The notes below the pieces were generated by a model, which had not been told where the DNA came from, did no database searches, and saw only the letters and a list, made by a program, of their open reading frames with translations. Made by a program: the position numbers and the translations under genes. A stretch of DNA of 64,000 nt from Peribacillus sp044761985 (GTDB taxonomy: Bacteria; Bacillota; Bacilli; Bacillales; DSM-1321). Location: NCBI RefSeq assembly GCF_044761985.1, contig NZ_JBIWDK010000013.1, positions 1-64,000 of the forward strand. The letters run 5' to 3'. Each line of letters opens with the position of its first letter. The first letter of the stretch is position 1. Positions 50,685-59,920 of this stretch are shown here, in pieces.

Positions 50685-52811
50685 ATGTTATGTGAAAAAT
50701 GTCATGAAAACCAAGCAAATATTCAGGTTCATCTCAATATGAATGGGCAACAGCATGATGTCAAATTGTGCTCCACTTGTTATAAAGAAGAACGAAATAA
50801 ACTTGGTGCAGCCATGGGAGGAATGGATACAGGAAAGTTCCAATTTGATGGATTTTCAAATTCATTCAACCCTTTTAATAGTAGCAACATGCCTCCATCA
50901 AAACCCGTACAAGAAGATAAAGACGGAGGTTTGCTTGAAGAGTATGGTAACAATCTGAATGATGTTGCAAAAGCAGGACTCATTGATCCGGTCATTGGAA
51001 GAAATGAAGAAATCAAAAGAGTCATCGAAGTGTTAAATAGACGAAACAAAAACAATCCAGTTTTGATTGGTGAGCCTGGCGTTGGTAAAACAGCTATTGC
51101 AGAAGGATTGGCCTTAGCGATTGTTGAAGGAAAGGTCCCGGAAAAATTGCGTAACAAACTGGTTTTTTCACTCGATATGGCATCTCTTGTAACGAACACA
51201 GGCATTCGTGGTCAATTTGAAGAAAGAGTGAAACAATTAATCAGTGAATTACAAGATAGAAAGAATGTCATTCTATTCATTGATGAAATTCACCAAATCG
51301 TAGGTGCTGGTTCAGCTGAAGGTTCAATGGATGCAGGGAATATTTTAAAACCTGCCTTAGCACGCGGTGAACTTCAACTTGTGGGTGCAACGACCCTTTC
51401 TGAATATCGGAAAATTGAAAAAGATGGGGCCCTTGAACGACGATTCCAACCCGTACAAGTTGATGAGCCGACAACAGAAGAAGCGATAGTCATTTTACAA
51501 GGTCTGAAAGATCGTTACGAGTCTTTCCATGGAGTCATATATACGGAAGAAGCGCTGGAAGCAGCTGTTGAACTTTCCCATCGTTACATCCAAGATCGCT
51601 TTCTACCAGATAAAGCGATTGACTTAATGGACGAAGCCGGCTCTAAACAAAATTTGACGATTGAATATAGTCAAGAGGATGTAGTAACACAACGTCTTGA
51701 ACAAATCTATAAAGAAAAAGAAAAGGCTCTAAAAGAAGAAGCCTACGAAAAAGCGGCCGAGCTTCGAGATGAAGAAGAAAAGTTGGAAAAATCCCTACAG
51801 GCTGGAGCCAATGCAGCTAAACCGAACGTCACTGTAGAAGATATACAAAGGATTATAGAACAAAAAACGGGAATTCCTATAGGCAAGCTGCAAGAAGATG
51901 AACAGAAAAAGATGGTTCATCTACAAGAGGACTTAATGAAAAAAGTCATTGGTCAAGAAGAAGCAGTCAAAAAGGTTGCAAAAGCTGTTCGTCGAAGCCG
52001 TGCAGGTTTAAAATCCAAAAACCGTCCGACCGGCTCTTTCCTTTTTGTTGGACCGACCGGCGTAGGTAAAACTGAATTGGCTAAAACGCTAGCCGAGGAA
52101 CTGTTTGGCGATAAAGAAGCAATGATTCGCCTTGACATGAGTGAATTCATGGAAAAACATAGTGTTTCTAAATTGATTGGTTCTCCTCCAGGTTATGTTG
52201 GTCATGAGGAGGCAGGACAATTAACTGAGAAAGTTCGCCGTAAACCATACAGTATTATTTTATTGGACGAAATTGAAAAAGCCCATCCTGATGTGATGCA
52301 TATGTTCTTACAGATTCTTGAGGATGGTCGTCTGACGGATAGTCAGGGAAGGACTGTGACATTTAAAGATACTGTCATCATCATGACAAGTAATGCTGGA
52401 GTCGGTGAAAAGCAAAAAGTTATGGGATTCGGTACGAGCACTGCTGTTGAAGAAGCTTCAATCCTACAATCATTGGGTAGTTTCTTTAAACCAGAATTCC
52501 TAAACCGATTTGACAGTATTATTGAGTTCTCCACACTGAAGAAAGAAGATTTATTACAAATCGTTGATATCATGATTCATGAACTTGAAGAAACCCTGAT
52601 TGCTCAAGGCTTATCACTTGTCGTGACAGATGAAGCTAGGCACAAATTGATTGAGATGGGTTATCACCCACAATTCGGTGCAAGACCCCTTCGCCGTGTT
52701 CTTCAGGAACAACTTGAAGATGGCATAACAGACTATATTTTTGAACAGCCTGAAGTGAAAAACTTCAAAGCTATCGTTAAAGATGACCAATTGAAAATTA
52801 TCAATTCATAA
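50685..52811 (+). CDS. clpE: ClpE, AAA+ unfoldase subunit of the ClpP protease
   Basis: Hsp100 ATPase that feeds damaged proteins to ClpP. The 708-aa protein has an N-terminal zinc finger specific to ClpE (Cys3, Cys6, Cys29, Cys32), no N-domain repeats, a first AAA module with G-E-P-G-V-G-K-T-A and VILFIDEIHQ, a UVR-type coiled linker (EKALKEEAYEKAAELRDEE near residues 345-363), and a second module with G-P-T-G-V-G-K-T-E and IILLDEIEKAH. AAGGAGG precedes ATG 50685. Controlled by CtsR. Confidence 0.96.
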   Translation: MLCEKCHENQANIQVHLNMNGQQHDVKLCSTCYKEERNKLGAAMGGMDTGKFQFDGFSNSFNPFNSSNMPPSKPVQEDKDGGLLEEYGNNLNDVAKAGLIDPVIGRNEEIKRVIEVLNRRNKNNPVLIGEPGVGKTAIAEGLALAIVEGKVPEKLRNKLVFSLDMASLVTNTGIRGQFEERVKQLISELQDRKNVILFIDEIHQIVGAGSAEGSMDAGNILKPALARGELQLVGATTLSEYRKIEKDGALERRFQPVQVDEPTTEEAIVILQGLKDRYESFHGVIYTEEALEAAVELSHRYIQDRFLPDKAIDLMDEAGSKQNLTIEYSQEDVVTQRLEQIYKEKEKALKEEAYEKAAELRDEEEKLEKSLQAGANAAKPNVTVEDIQRIIEQKTGIPIGKLQEDEQKKMVHLQEDLMKKVIGQEEAVKKVAKAVRRSRAGLKSKNRPTGSFLFVGPTGVGKTELAKTLAEELFGDKEAMIRLDMSEFMEKHSVSKLIGSPPGYVGHEEAGQLTEKVRRKPYSIILLDEIEKAHPDVMHMFLQILEDGRLTDSQGRTVTFKDTVIIMTSNAGVGEKQKVMGFGTSTAVEEASILQSLGSFFKPEFLNRFDSIIEFSTLKKEDLLQIVDIMIHELEETLIAQGLSLVVTDEARHKLIEMGYHPQFGARPLRRVLQEQLEDGITDYIFEQPEVKNFKAIVKDDQLKIINS

Positions 52812-52824
52812 TGATTAGTACTAG

Positions 52825-52866
52825 AAATGCCTCCAAGACAGTATGACTGTAATGGGGGCATTTTTT
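52825..52866 (+). terminator. Terminator of clpE
   Basis: AATGCCTCC (52826-52834) pairs with GGGGGCATT (52854-52862) around an inner ACAGT-ATG-ACTGT hairpin, followed by T residues. Confidence 0.85.
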
Positions 52867-53068
52867 AAAACGTTCTATAATGACCGCTCGTTTAGTTTAA
52901 TAATTAGAATTCTTTTAATGAAGTCTTAGTTTGAAATAGTTTTTTTCATAAGGATATCAATTACTTGAAGGAACTGCAATAAAAAAATTGTTAGGTATAA
53001 ACAAGGACTTATTTCTTTTTGCAGAGAGCATAGTATATAATATTGTTTAACAATGGGAGAAATGGTAT

Positions 53069-53182
53069 ATGTTTGATGATGAAACAGTTGTGGAATTAAA
53101 AGAAAGTGTATTCACTTTTATGGATTGGGCCATTCAAATGAAATCAAAATATTATATAAAAAAACGAATTCCTATTTCATAA
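53069..53182 (+). CDS. Small hypothetical protein (37 aa)
   Basis: An ATG eight bases after GGGAGA opens a 37-codon frame: M-F-D-D-E-T-V-V-E-L-K-E-S-V-F, then TFMDWAIQMKSKYYIKKRIP. The N-terminal part is acidic and amphipathic, the end basic. It is not recognised. It ends 26 bases before pulA and could be a leader or a small regulatory protein, or a chance frame. Confidence 0.4.
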   Translation: MFDDETVVELKESVFTFMDWAIQMKSKYYIKKRIPIS

Positions 53183-53208
53183 GGGGAATTTCATTGGAGG
53201 AGTGACCT

Positions 53209-55200
53209 ATGAAAGATTCACTTTCTTATTTCGAAGAGGAAAATACCAATCAAGCACCTAAGGAAAAAGAAATCGAAAAAATTCTGGACTCCTTGCCGGT
53301 TGCAGAAATTGACCCAATGAGCCCGCAAGAAATGGATAACCTTTATTATTATGATGGCAATGATTTAGGGAATGACTTTCACCCAAATCGAACAGCTTTC
53401 CGTCTCTGGGCACCTACTTCAAGTGAAGCTAAGCTTGTTACGTATAAAAGTTGGGATGATCCTGTTGGTACCGAGTTTGATATGAAGCGCTCGGAGAAGG
53501 GAACGTGGACGGCTGAACTTCCAGGTGATCAAGATGGCTTGATATATACATACAAAGTGAAAGTCGGTAATGTATGGAATGAAGCTGTGGATCCATACGT
53601 CCGTGCCGTCACGGTTAACGGGAATAGAGGGGTAGTCATTAATTTAAATGATACTAATCCCCAAAAATGGAGTACTGATAAGCCACCATTAGCTAAACCG
53701 GAGGATGCGATTATATATGAACTTCATATCAGGGATTTATCAATTCATCCCGACAGTGGGATTCAACAAAAAGGTAAATATTTAGGTGTGACTGAAACAG
53801 ATACTATAAGCCCTTATGGTTCGAAAACAGGAATCAATCATATTAAGGACTTAGGTGTAACTCATGTTCAATTCATCCCCATATTTGATTTTGCTACAGT
53901 AGATGAAACGAGATTGACTGAGCCTCAATATAACTGGGGATACGACCCAAAAAATTTTAATGCACCGGAAGGATCCTACTCATTGGACCCTTATCAGCCG
54001 AAACTTAGAATTAGAGAGTTAAAGCAGATGATTCAAACGCTGCATGATCAAGGTTTACGTGTCATCATGGATGTAGTTTTCAATCACGTATATACAGTGG
54101 ATGACTCAAATTTTAATAAACTCGTACCCAATTACTTTTTCCGCTTTAACGAAGACGGAACACTGTCTAATGGGACGGGGGTAGGGAATGACACCGCTTC
54201 CGAACATAACATGATGCGTAAATTCATTGTCGACTCTGTGGTTTATTGGGCAAAAGAGTATCACCTCGATGGCTTCCGGTTCGATCTTATGGGGGTTCAT
54301 GATGTGGAGACGATGAATGAGGTGAAAAAAGCTGTTCATGAAATTGATCCGTCTATCATTCTGTTAGGTGAAGGATGGGATATGAATACACCACTGGATG
54401 CTTCCCTGAAGGCAAACCAGAAAAACGCGTATAAAATGCCGGGCATTGCTCATTTTAATGACGCCATTCGAGATGGCTTGAAAGGTTTTGTAATGGATAA
54501 ATACGATAGGGGCTTTGTCAACGGTAAACAAGACATGGAAGATATCGTAAAAAGGGGAATTGCTGGAGGATTGAAATACGATGATCATTTAGCTACGTAC
54601 CAGACCCCATCCCAGGTCATAAATTATGTAGAGGCTCATGATAATTATACTTTATGGGATAAGCTTGTCATCACCCAACCTGACGTCTCAGATGAAGAAC
54701 GTAAACAGATGCATAAATTGGCAACTGCTGTCGTATTGTTATCACAGGGAATTCCCATGATACATGCCGGTCAAGAATTCATGCGAACAAAAGATGGAGA
54801 CGAAAACAGCTATCAATCCCCAGATTGGATCAATCGACTGAATTGGAAACGAAGAGCGGAATTCGACCATGAAGTAGAGTATGTAAAAGGATTAATTGCT
54901 TTGCGAAAAAAACATCCTGTATTTAGACTTACTTCGGCTGAAGAAATTGAACGGCACTTGATGTTCCTGGATTCCCCTGCAAATGTAATAGCTTATTCAT
55001 TAATGACAGAAGATTCAAATATAGTTGTCGTTCATAATGCAAACTGGCATTCAATCGACATTACTTTGCCTCATCTAAAAAAGTGGTCACTTTTAGTTAA
55101 TGGACAGAAAGCGAGTCTAGAAACAATAGAAGTAATTCATGGTAGTCATATAAACGTATCACCCTTAAGTTCATTTGTGATAAAAAGTGATGCCGATTAA
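53209..55200 (+). CDS. pulA: Type I pullulanase (cytoplasmic glycogen debranching enzyme)
   Basis: Hydrolyses alpha-1,6 links in glycogen, amylopectin or pullulan. The 663-aa protein lacks a signal peptide, so it acts inside the cell. It has a CBM48 domain (T-A-F-R-L-W-A-P-T near residue 62), then a GH13 barrel with the pullulanase signature Y-N-W-G-Y-D-P near residues 243-249, D-V-V-F-N-H-V-Y, G-F-R-F-D-L-M-G (nucleophile Asp), L-L-G-E-G-W-D (acid/base Glu) and Y-V-E-A-H-D-N (third Asp). GGAGG precedes ATG 53209. It would complement the glycogen genes at 11-18 kb. Confidence 0.93.
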   Translation: MKDSLSYFEEENTNQAPKEKEIEKILDSLPVAEIDPMSPQEMDNLYYYDGNDLGNDFHPNRTAFRLWAPTSSEAKLVTYKSWDDPVGTEFDMKRSEKGTWTAELPGDQDGLIYTYKVKVGNVWNEAVDPYVRAVTVNGNRGVVINLNDTNPQKWSTDKPPLAKPEDAIIYELHIRDLSIHPDSGIQQKGKYLGVTETDTISPYGSKTGINHIKDLGVTHVQFIPIFDFATVDETRLTEPQYNWGYDPKNFNAPEGSYSLDPYQPKLRIRELKQMIQTLHDQGLRVIMDVVFNHVYTVDDSNFNKLVPNYFFRFNEDGTLSNGTGVGNDTASEHNMMRKFIVDSVVYWAKEYHLDGFRFDLMGVHDVETMNEVKKAVHEIDPSIILLGEGWDMNTPLDASLKANQKNAYKMPGIAHFNDAIRDGLKGFVMDKYDRGFVNGKQDMEDIVKRGIAGGLKYDDHLATYQTPSQVINYVEAHDNYTLWDKLVITQPDVSDEERKQMHKLATAVVLLSQGIPMIHAGQEFMRTKDGDENSYQSPDWINRLNWKRRAEFDHEVEYVKGLIALRKKHPVFRLTSAEEIERHLMFLDSPANVIAYSLMTEDSNIVVVHNANWHSIDITLPHLKKWSLLVNGQKASLETIEVIHGSHINVSPLSSFVIKSDAD

Positions 55201-55218
55201 TATCTCATGAGAACCGAA

Positions 55219-55253
55219 AAGGAAGAACGGTAAATTGCGTTCTTTCTTTTTTT
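55219..55253 (+). terminator. Terminator of pulA
   Basis: AAGGAAGAACG (55219-55229) pairs with CGTTCTTTCTT (55238-55248) with one G-U pair, followed by T residues. Confidence 0.8.
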
Positions 55254-55430
55254 CGTGAAAAAAGATAAGACGAATCGTTCTAATGGTAAGTTTGAATCTA
55301 AAATGCTATCAAAAGTACCGGAAGAATCCAGGACAGATGTGATTATCCATTATTTTAACAAGTTTAAGGCGTTTTTAAGCAGGGTAAATTAGATTTATAG
55401 ATTGACCACTTGTATTAGGAGGAGTTTATT

Positions 55431-58394
55431 TTGCGAGAAAAAGTACATATAAAAATTAATGGAGCGGAGACAGTTCTGGATGGCAACCAAACAGTGCTAC
55501 AAATGCTTAATGATAGTTCAATAGAGGTTCCTAGTGTTTGTTATCATCCAAGCTTAGGGCCGATTGAAACTTGCGATACGTGTCTCGTTAGTGTAAATGG
55601 TGAACTTGTGAGATCTTGTTCAACTGAAATCAAAGACGGAGATGTGATTGATACATTAGCACCTGATGTGAAAGAAGCACAGGTAATGGCAATGGATAAG
55701 ATATTATATAACCATGAATTGTATTGTACGGTTTGTGATTATAATAACGGCGGTTGTGAAATCCACAATACGGTGAAAGAAATGAAAGTGAACCACCAAA
55801 GTGTTCCGTTTGATCAAAAACCTTATGAAGTGGATCAATCCAATCCATTTTACCGATATGACCCTGATCAATGCATCCTTTGTGGCCGGTGCGTAGAAGC
55901 CTGTCAAGATGTTCAAGTAACAGAAACATTATCGATTGATTGGGAAGCCAAAAGACCACGGGTCATTTGGGATAATAATGTTCCTATCAATGAATCATCA
56001 TGTGTATCATGCGGCCATTGTTCAACTGTTTGCCCATGTAACGCGATGATGGAAAAAGGAATGGAAGGGGAAGCGGGCTTTTTGACAGGCATTGCTAAAC
56101 AAACCCTTCGACCAATGATTGAAATTACCAAAAATGTCGAAACTGGATATGGATCTATTTTAGCCATTTCTGATATGGAATCTGCCATGCGTGATGCAAA
56201 AATCAAAAAGACAAAGACCGTTTGTACATATTGTGGTGTAGGCTGCAGCTTTGACGTGTGGACAAAAGATAGAAAAATATTAAAAGTAGAACCACAAGCA
56301 GAAGCACCGGCAAATGGTATTTCTACTTGTATAAAGGGTAAATTCGGTTGGGATTTCGTGAATAGTGAAGAAAGGCTAACTAAGCCATTGATAAGGGAAG
56401 GCGATGCTTTCCGCGAGGCCGAATGGGAAGAGGCACTGAATTTAATTACTAGGAGATTCAAGGAAATCAAAAAAGAGAACGGACCTGATTCTTTAGCCTT
56501 CATTACTTCCTCTAAGTGTACAAATGAAGAATCTTACTTGATGCAAAAATTGGCCAGAAGCGTTATTGGAACCAATAATGTCGATAACTGTTCTAGATAT
56601 TGCCAAAACCCAGCAACCGTTGGTTTGTTCAGGACCGTCGGTTATGGTGGGGATACAGGTGGAATTAAGGATATAGAAAAATCTGAACTAGTTTTGATTA
56701 TTGGATCGAATACTTCAGAATCTCATCCAGTTTTATCGACCAGGGTTAAACGTTCACATAAACTTGGAAAGCAAAAATTAATCGTTGCTGATATCAGGAA
56801 ACATGAAATGGCTGAACGCTCTGATTTATTCATTCAACCAGCTCCAGGTTCAGATATCGTTTGGTTATCAGCCGTGTCTAAATATATCATCGATAAAGGC
56901 TGGGCTGACAAAAAGTTCATCAAAGATCGTGTGAATGGCATGGATGAATACATCAGAAGCCTGGAACCTTTTACAATGGACTATGCAGAAAAGCATACGG
57001 GAGTAAGCAAAAAAGATTTAATCACCATTGCAGAAGCACTTCATGAAGCTAACAGTGCTGTTTCCCTTTGGGCAATGGGTGTAACACAGCATATAGGTGG
57101 AAGTGATACAAGCACCGCCATTTCCAATCTCATGCTTATTACTGGTAACTATGGAAAACCAGGAACAGGTACCTATCCATTACGAGGTCATAATAATGTT
57201 CAAGGAGCCAGCGACTTTGGTAGTACGCCGGACAAACTTCCTGGATATGAAATGGTCACAGATAAAAAAGTCCGGGATAAATATGAAAAAATATGGGGCA
57301 CACCAGTACCTTCAAAGCCTGGACTGAACAATCATGAAATGGTCGAGGGCATCCATGAAGGCACCTTAAAGGCCATGTATTTAAAAGGGGAAGATATGGG
57401 ATTAGTCGATTCCAATATCAACTATGTACATGATGCATTTGAAAAGCTGGACTTTTTCGTAGTACAAGATATCTTTTTATCCAAAACTGCTGAATTTGCG
57501 GATGTCGTTCTTCCTGCTAGCCCAAGTTTTGAAAAAGAGGGTACGTTTACAAATACGGAACGCCGTATTCAAAGAATGTACCAAGTGTTTGAACCCCTTG
57601 GTGACTCTAAACCTGATTGGCAAATCATTATGGAAGTGGCAAATAGGTTAGGTGCCGGATGGAATTATGCTCACCCAGGTGAAATCATGGATGAAGCCGC
57701 TCGCTTATCACCAATTTATGCAGGTGTAAGCTACGAGCGATTAGAAGGATACAATAGCCTTCAATGGCCCGTTGCCGCAGATGGTCAGGATACACCACTT
57801 CTATTTACAGAAGAATTCCCATTCCCGGATGGGAAAGCACGGCTATTCCCGGTTGAATGGTCAAAACCAATCGATTTTGGAGAAGAATACGATATCCATG
57901 TGAATAATGGAAGATTATTAGAGCATTTCCATGAAGGAAATCTAACATATAAATCGAAAGGAATCACTTCCAAGACTCCAAATGCATTTCTTGAGATTTC
58001 ACCTGAATTGGCTGAAGAAAGAGGCTTAGAGGATGGTACGCTAGTCCGCCTTTCTTCTCCATACGGAAATGTAAAAATACAGTGTCTCATTACCGATCGA
58101 GTGAAAGGTAAAGAGGTCTACTTGCCAATGAATGATTCGGGAGATGGCGCCATCAACTTTTTGACCAGCAGCTATGCTGATAAAGACACGGATACTCCAG
58201 CCTATAAAGAAGTACAGGCAAAAATGGAAGTATTGAAGGCGAAAGGAGAAAATCCATTACCTCGCATCAACCATCGTAATGGTAATCCTCAACCTCAAAT
58301 CGGGGTACAAGTACAGAAAAAATGGGCCCGTGAAGATTATATTTTCCCTGGTGACCTTTTAAAAATAAAAAAGGAGTCGAGGAACCGTGGCTAA
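55431..58394 (+). CDS. fdhF: Formate dehydrogenase, molybdopterin-containing alpha subunit
   Basis: Oxidises formate in the cytoplasm; the 987-aa protein is the large YjgC/YrhE-type subunit of Bacillus. Domain order: N-terminal [2Fe-2S] (C-Y-H-P, C-D-T-C, C-S), an NADH-dehydrogenase-G-type segment with C-D-Y-N-N-G-G-C, two [4Fe-4S] ferredoxin motifs (C-I-L-C-G-R-C and C-V-S-C-G-H-C), then the molybdopterin oxidoreductase beginning C-T-Y-C-G-V-G-C and a C-terminal dinucleotide-binding domain. The active-site position reads N-C-S-R-Y-C, so cysteine and no selenocysteine. TTG 55431 follows AGGAGG. It overlaps the DUF1641 gene by eight bases. Confidence 0.93.
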   Translation: MREKVHIKINGAETVLDGNQTVLQMLNDSSIEVPSVCYHPSLGPIETCDTCLVSVNGELVRSCSTEIKDGDVIDTLAPDVKEAQVMAMDKILYNHELYCTVCDYNNGGCEIHNTVKEMKVNHQSVPFDQKPYEVDQSNPFYRYDPDQCILCGRCVEACQDVQVTETLSIDWEAKRPRVIWDNNVPINESSCVSCGHCSTVCPCNAMMEKGMEGEAGFLTGIAKQTLRPMIEITKNVETGYGSILAISDMESAMRDAKIKKTKTVCTYCGVGCSFDVWTKDRKILKVEPQAEAPANGISTCIKGKFGWDFVNSEERLTKPLIREGDAFREAEWEEALNLITRRFKEIKKENGPDSLAFITSSKCTNEESYLMQKLARSVIGTNNVDNCSRYCQNPATVGLFRTVGYGGDTGGIKDIEKSELVLIIGSNTSESHPVLSTRVKRSHKLGKQKLIVADIRKHEMAERSDLFIQPAPGSDIVWLSAVSKYIIDKGWADKKFIKDRVNGMDEYIRSLEPFTMDYAEKHTGVSKKDLITIAEALHEANSAVSLWAMGVTQHIGGSDTSTAISNLMLITGNYGKPGTGTYPLRGHNNVQGASDFGSTPDKLPGYEMVTDKKVRDKYEKIWGTPVPSKPGLNNHEMVEGIHEGTLKAMYLKGEDMGLVDSNINYVHDAFEKLDFFVVQDIFLSKTAEFADVVLPASPSFEKEGTFTNTERRIQRMYQVFEPLGDSKPDWQIIMEVANRLGAGWNYAHPGEIMDEAARLSPIYAGVSYERLEGYNSLQWPVAADGQDTPLLFTEEFPFPDGKARLFPVEWSKPIDFGEEYDIHVNNGRLLEHFHEGNLTYKSKGITSKTPNAFLEISPELAEERGLEDGTLVRLSSPYGNVKIQCLITDRVKGKEVYLPMNDSGDGAINFLTSSYADKDTDTPAYKEVQAKMEVLKAKGENPLPRINHRNGNPQPQIGVQVQKKWAREDYIFPGDLLKIKKESRNRG

Positions 58395-59094
58395 AGCGAC
58401 AAAAGTAATCAATCGCATAGAACTCAGTGAAGAAGAATTGCGAAAAATTGAATTCGAAGATATTGAAAGAACTCTTCTCGAAAATAAAGAGGTCATTAAA
58501 GAAACGTTCGAAGTCATGAAAGGCATGCAGGACCGTGGGATACTTTCCATGGTCAACAGCCTGCTGAAGGAAGGAGATAAAGTCCTGAATATTCTGGTCA
58601 AAACAGCGGATACTCCTGAAACAGCCAATACTCTAAAAAACCTTCTTCTCATGCTTGGAACATTAGGAACGCTAAATGTTAAACAGCTTGAGCCACTTAT
58701 CCTGAAGGTGAATTCAGGTATAGCCAGAGTCGCAGAAATTGATAAATCGGATGAAAAATCCGGCTACCTTTCATTGGTACGTTCATTAAATGACAAAGAA
58801 GTAAAACAAGCGATGACGTTATTGATGACCTTCTTAAAAGGAATGGGAGAAGATACAAGTGATTTAGAACGAACCACTCAATTACCAGAAGATCAACAAG
58901 TTCATAAAGAAAATGAACAGGCAACCATTCAAAGACCGACTTCAAAGAAAGATTTCGGTTCAAGTATGCCCAGTAAAAGCGGAAGAGAATCAAGAAAAAG
59001 CAGTAATTGGCTTTGGATTGCAGCAGGGGTTTCCCTCATGACCCTTCCGCTTCTATCAAAGAGGCAAAAGAACGAACAAAATAAAATTGAATAA
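58387..59094 (+). CDS. DUF1641 protein, formate dehydrogenase partner
   Basis: A 235-aa protein encoded with FdhF, as yjgD is with yjgC in B. subtilis, and probably an accessory or electron-transfer component. It has a helical DUF1641 body (about residues 40-160), then a low-complexity linker and a C-terminal hydrophobic segment (NWLWIAAGVSLMTLPLLS near residues 205-222) ending in basic residues. This tail makes it longer than YjgD (about 186 aa) and could anchor the complex to the membrane. GTG 58387 follows AAGGAGTCGAGG. No enzymatic function is known. Confidence 0.82.
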   Translation: MAKATKVINRIELSEEELRKIEFEDIERTLLENKEVIKETFEVMKGMQDRGILSMVNSLLKEGDKVLNILVKTADTPETANTLKNLLLMLGTLGTLNVKQLEPLILKVNSGIARVAEIDKSDEKSGYLSLVRSLNDKEVKQAMTLLMTFLKGMGEDTSDLERTTQLPEDQQVHKENEQATIQRPTSKKDFGSSMPSKSGRESRKSSNWLWIAAGVSLMTLPLLSKRQKNEQNKIE

Positions 59095-59103
59095 TAACGA
59101 GAG

Positions 59104-59131
59104 AAGGATCCTTATACTGAGGGTCCTTTTT
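59104..59131 (+). terminator. Terminator of the fdhF operon
   Basis: AAGGATCC (59104-59111) pairs with GGGTCCTT (59121-59128) with one G-U pair and runs into T residues. Confidence 0.8.
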
Positions 59132-59216
59132 TAAGGTTTCATTTAAACAATCCACTTGTAGTTTAAAACTTTTACACATAAAATAAGGGTAACCAAAATT
59201 TTCAAGGAGTGTAAAA

Positions 59217-59714
59217 ATGAAACTTAAATACACAGCGTTAACTCTCGGTATGTGTACGTCTTTATTACTTTCAGCATGTACTGAAGAGAAAAGTGAAGTG
59301 AAGAAAGAAACTAGTCATGAGAGCCATGACCATACCGTTTCAGGGGATGTTCAGGAAGAAACTAGTGGAAAAGCTACAGCACCTGAGTTTCTTTCTGGAA
59401 AACCTGAAGACATGAAAACCATCTATTTAGCCGTTGCCCAAAACCAGGCGCTATTGGAAAAAATACCGTGTTACTGTGGATGTGGAGAGGAAGCTGGCCA
59501 CAAAAACAATTACGATTGTTTTATCCATGAAAATAAAAAAAATGGAGCAGTAGTTTGGGATGATCATGGGACGAAATGTGGAGTATGCCTAGAGATAGCA
59601 GCACAATCCATCCTTGATTTAAACGATGGAATGACGATAAAGGATATTCGGGACAAAGTAGATAAAGCCTATAAAAAAGGGTATGCTAAACCAACTCCGA
59701 CTCCTGAAGTGTAA
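59217..59714 (+). CDS. PCYCGC-motif lipoprotein
   Basis: A 165-aa predicted lipoprotein: signal peptide with lipobox L-L-S-A-C (Cys20), then a linker rich in His, Ser and Glu. The conserved domain contains P-C-Y-C-G-C-G near residues 84-90, Y-D-C-F-I near 99-103 and G-V-C near 121-123: six cysteines in a pattern shared by the PCYCGC family. The family is often thought to bind metal or assist redox chemistry at the cell surface, but there is no established function. AGGAG precedes ATG 59217. Confidence 0.82.
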   Translation: MKLKYTALTLGMCTSLLLSACTEEKSEVKKETSHESHDHTVSGDVQEETSGKATAPEFLSGKPEDMKTIYLAVAQNQALLEKIPCYCGCGEEAGHKNNYDCFIHENKKNGAVVWDDHGTKCGVCLEIAAQSILDLNDGMTIKDIRDKVDKAYKKGYAKPTPTPEV

Positions 59715-59753
59715 GTAAGAGTTAAGGTACTAAAAAGGAATGAAAATAAATCC

Positions 59754-59798
59754 AAAATAAAGAAACAGGTGCACTTATGAATCTGTTTCTTTATTTTA
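59754..59798 (+). terminator. Terminator after the PCYCGC gene
   Basis: A 15-bp stem (59754-59768 with 59783-59797) followed by AT-rich sequence. Confidence 0.85.
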
Positions 59799-59920
59799 TC
59801 CCTTTTTCATTGTAGGCATTGATTCCAATCTTGCAATCAGAAATCCTAAGCTCAAGATGTAATAATAATAGGAGCTATGGGGATACTTCCTCATATAAGA
59901 CATTCAAGGGAGTTTTCATA

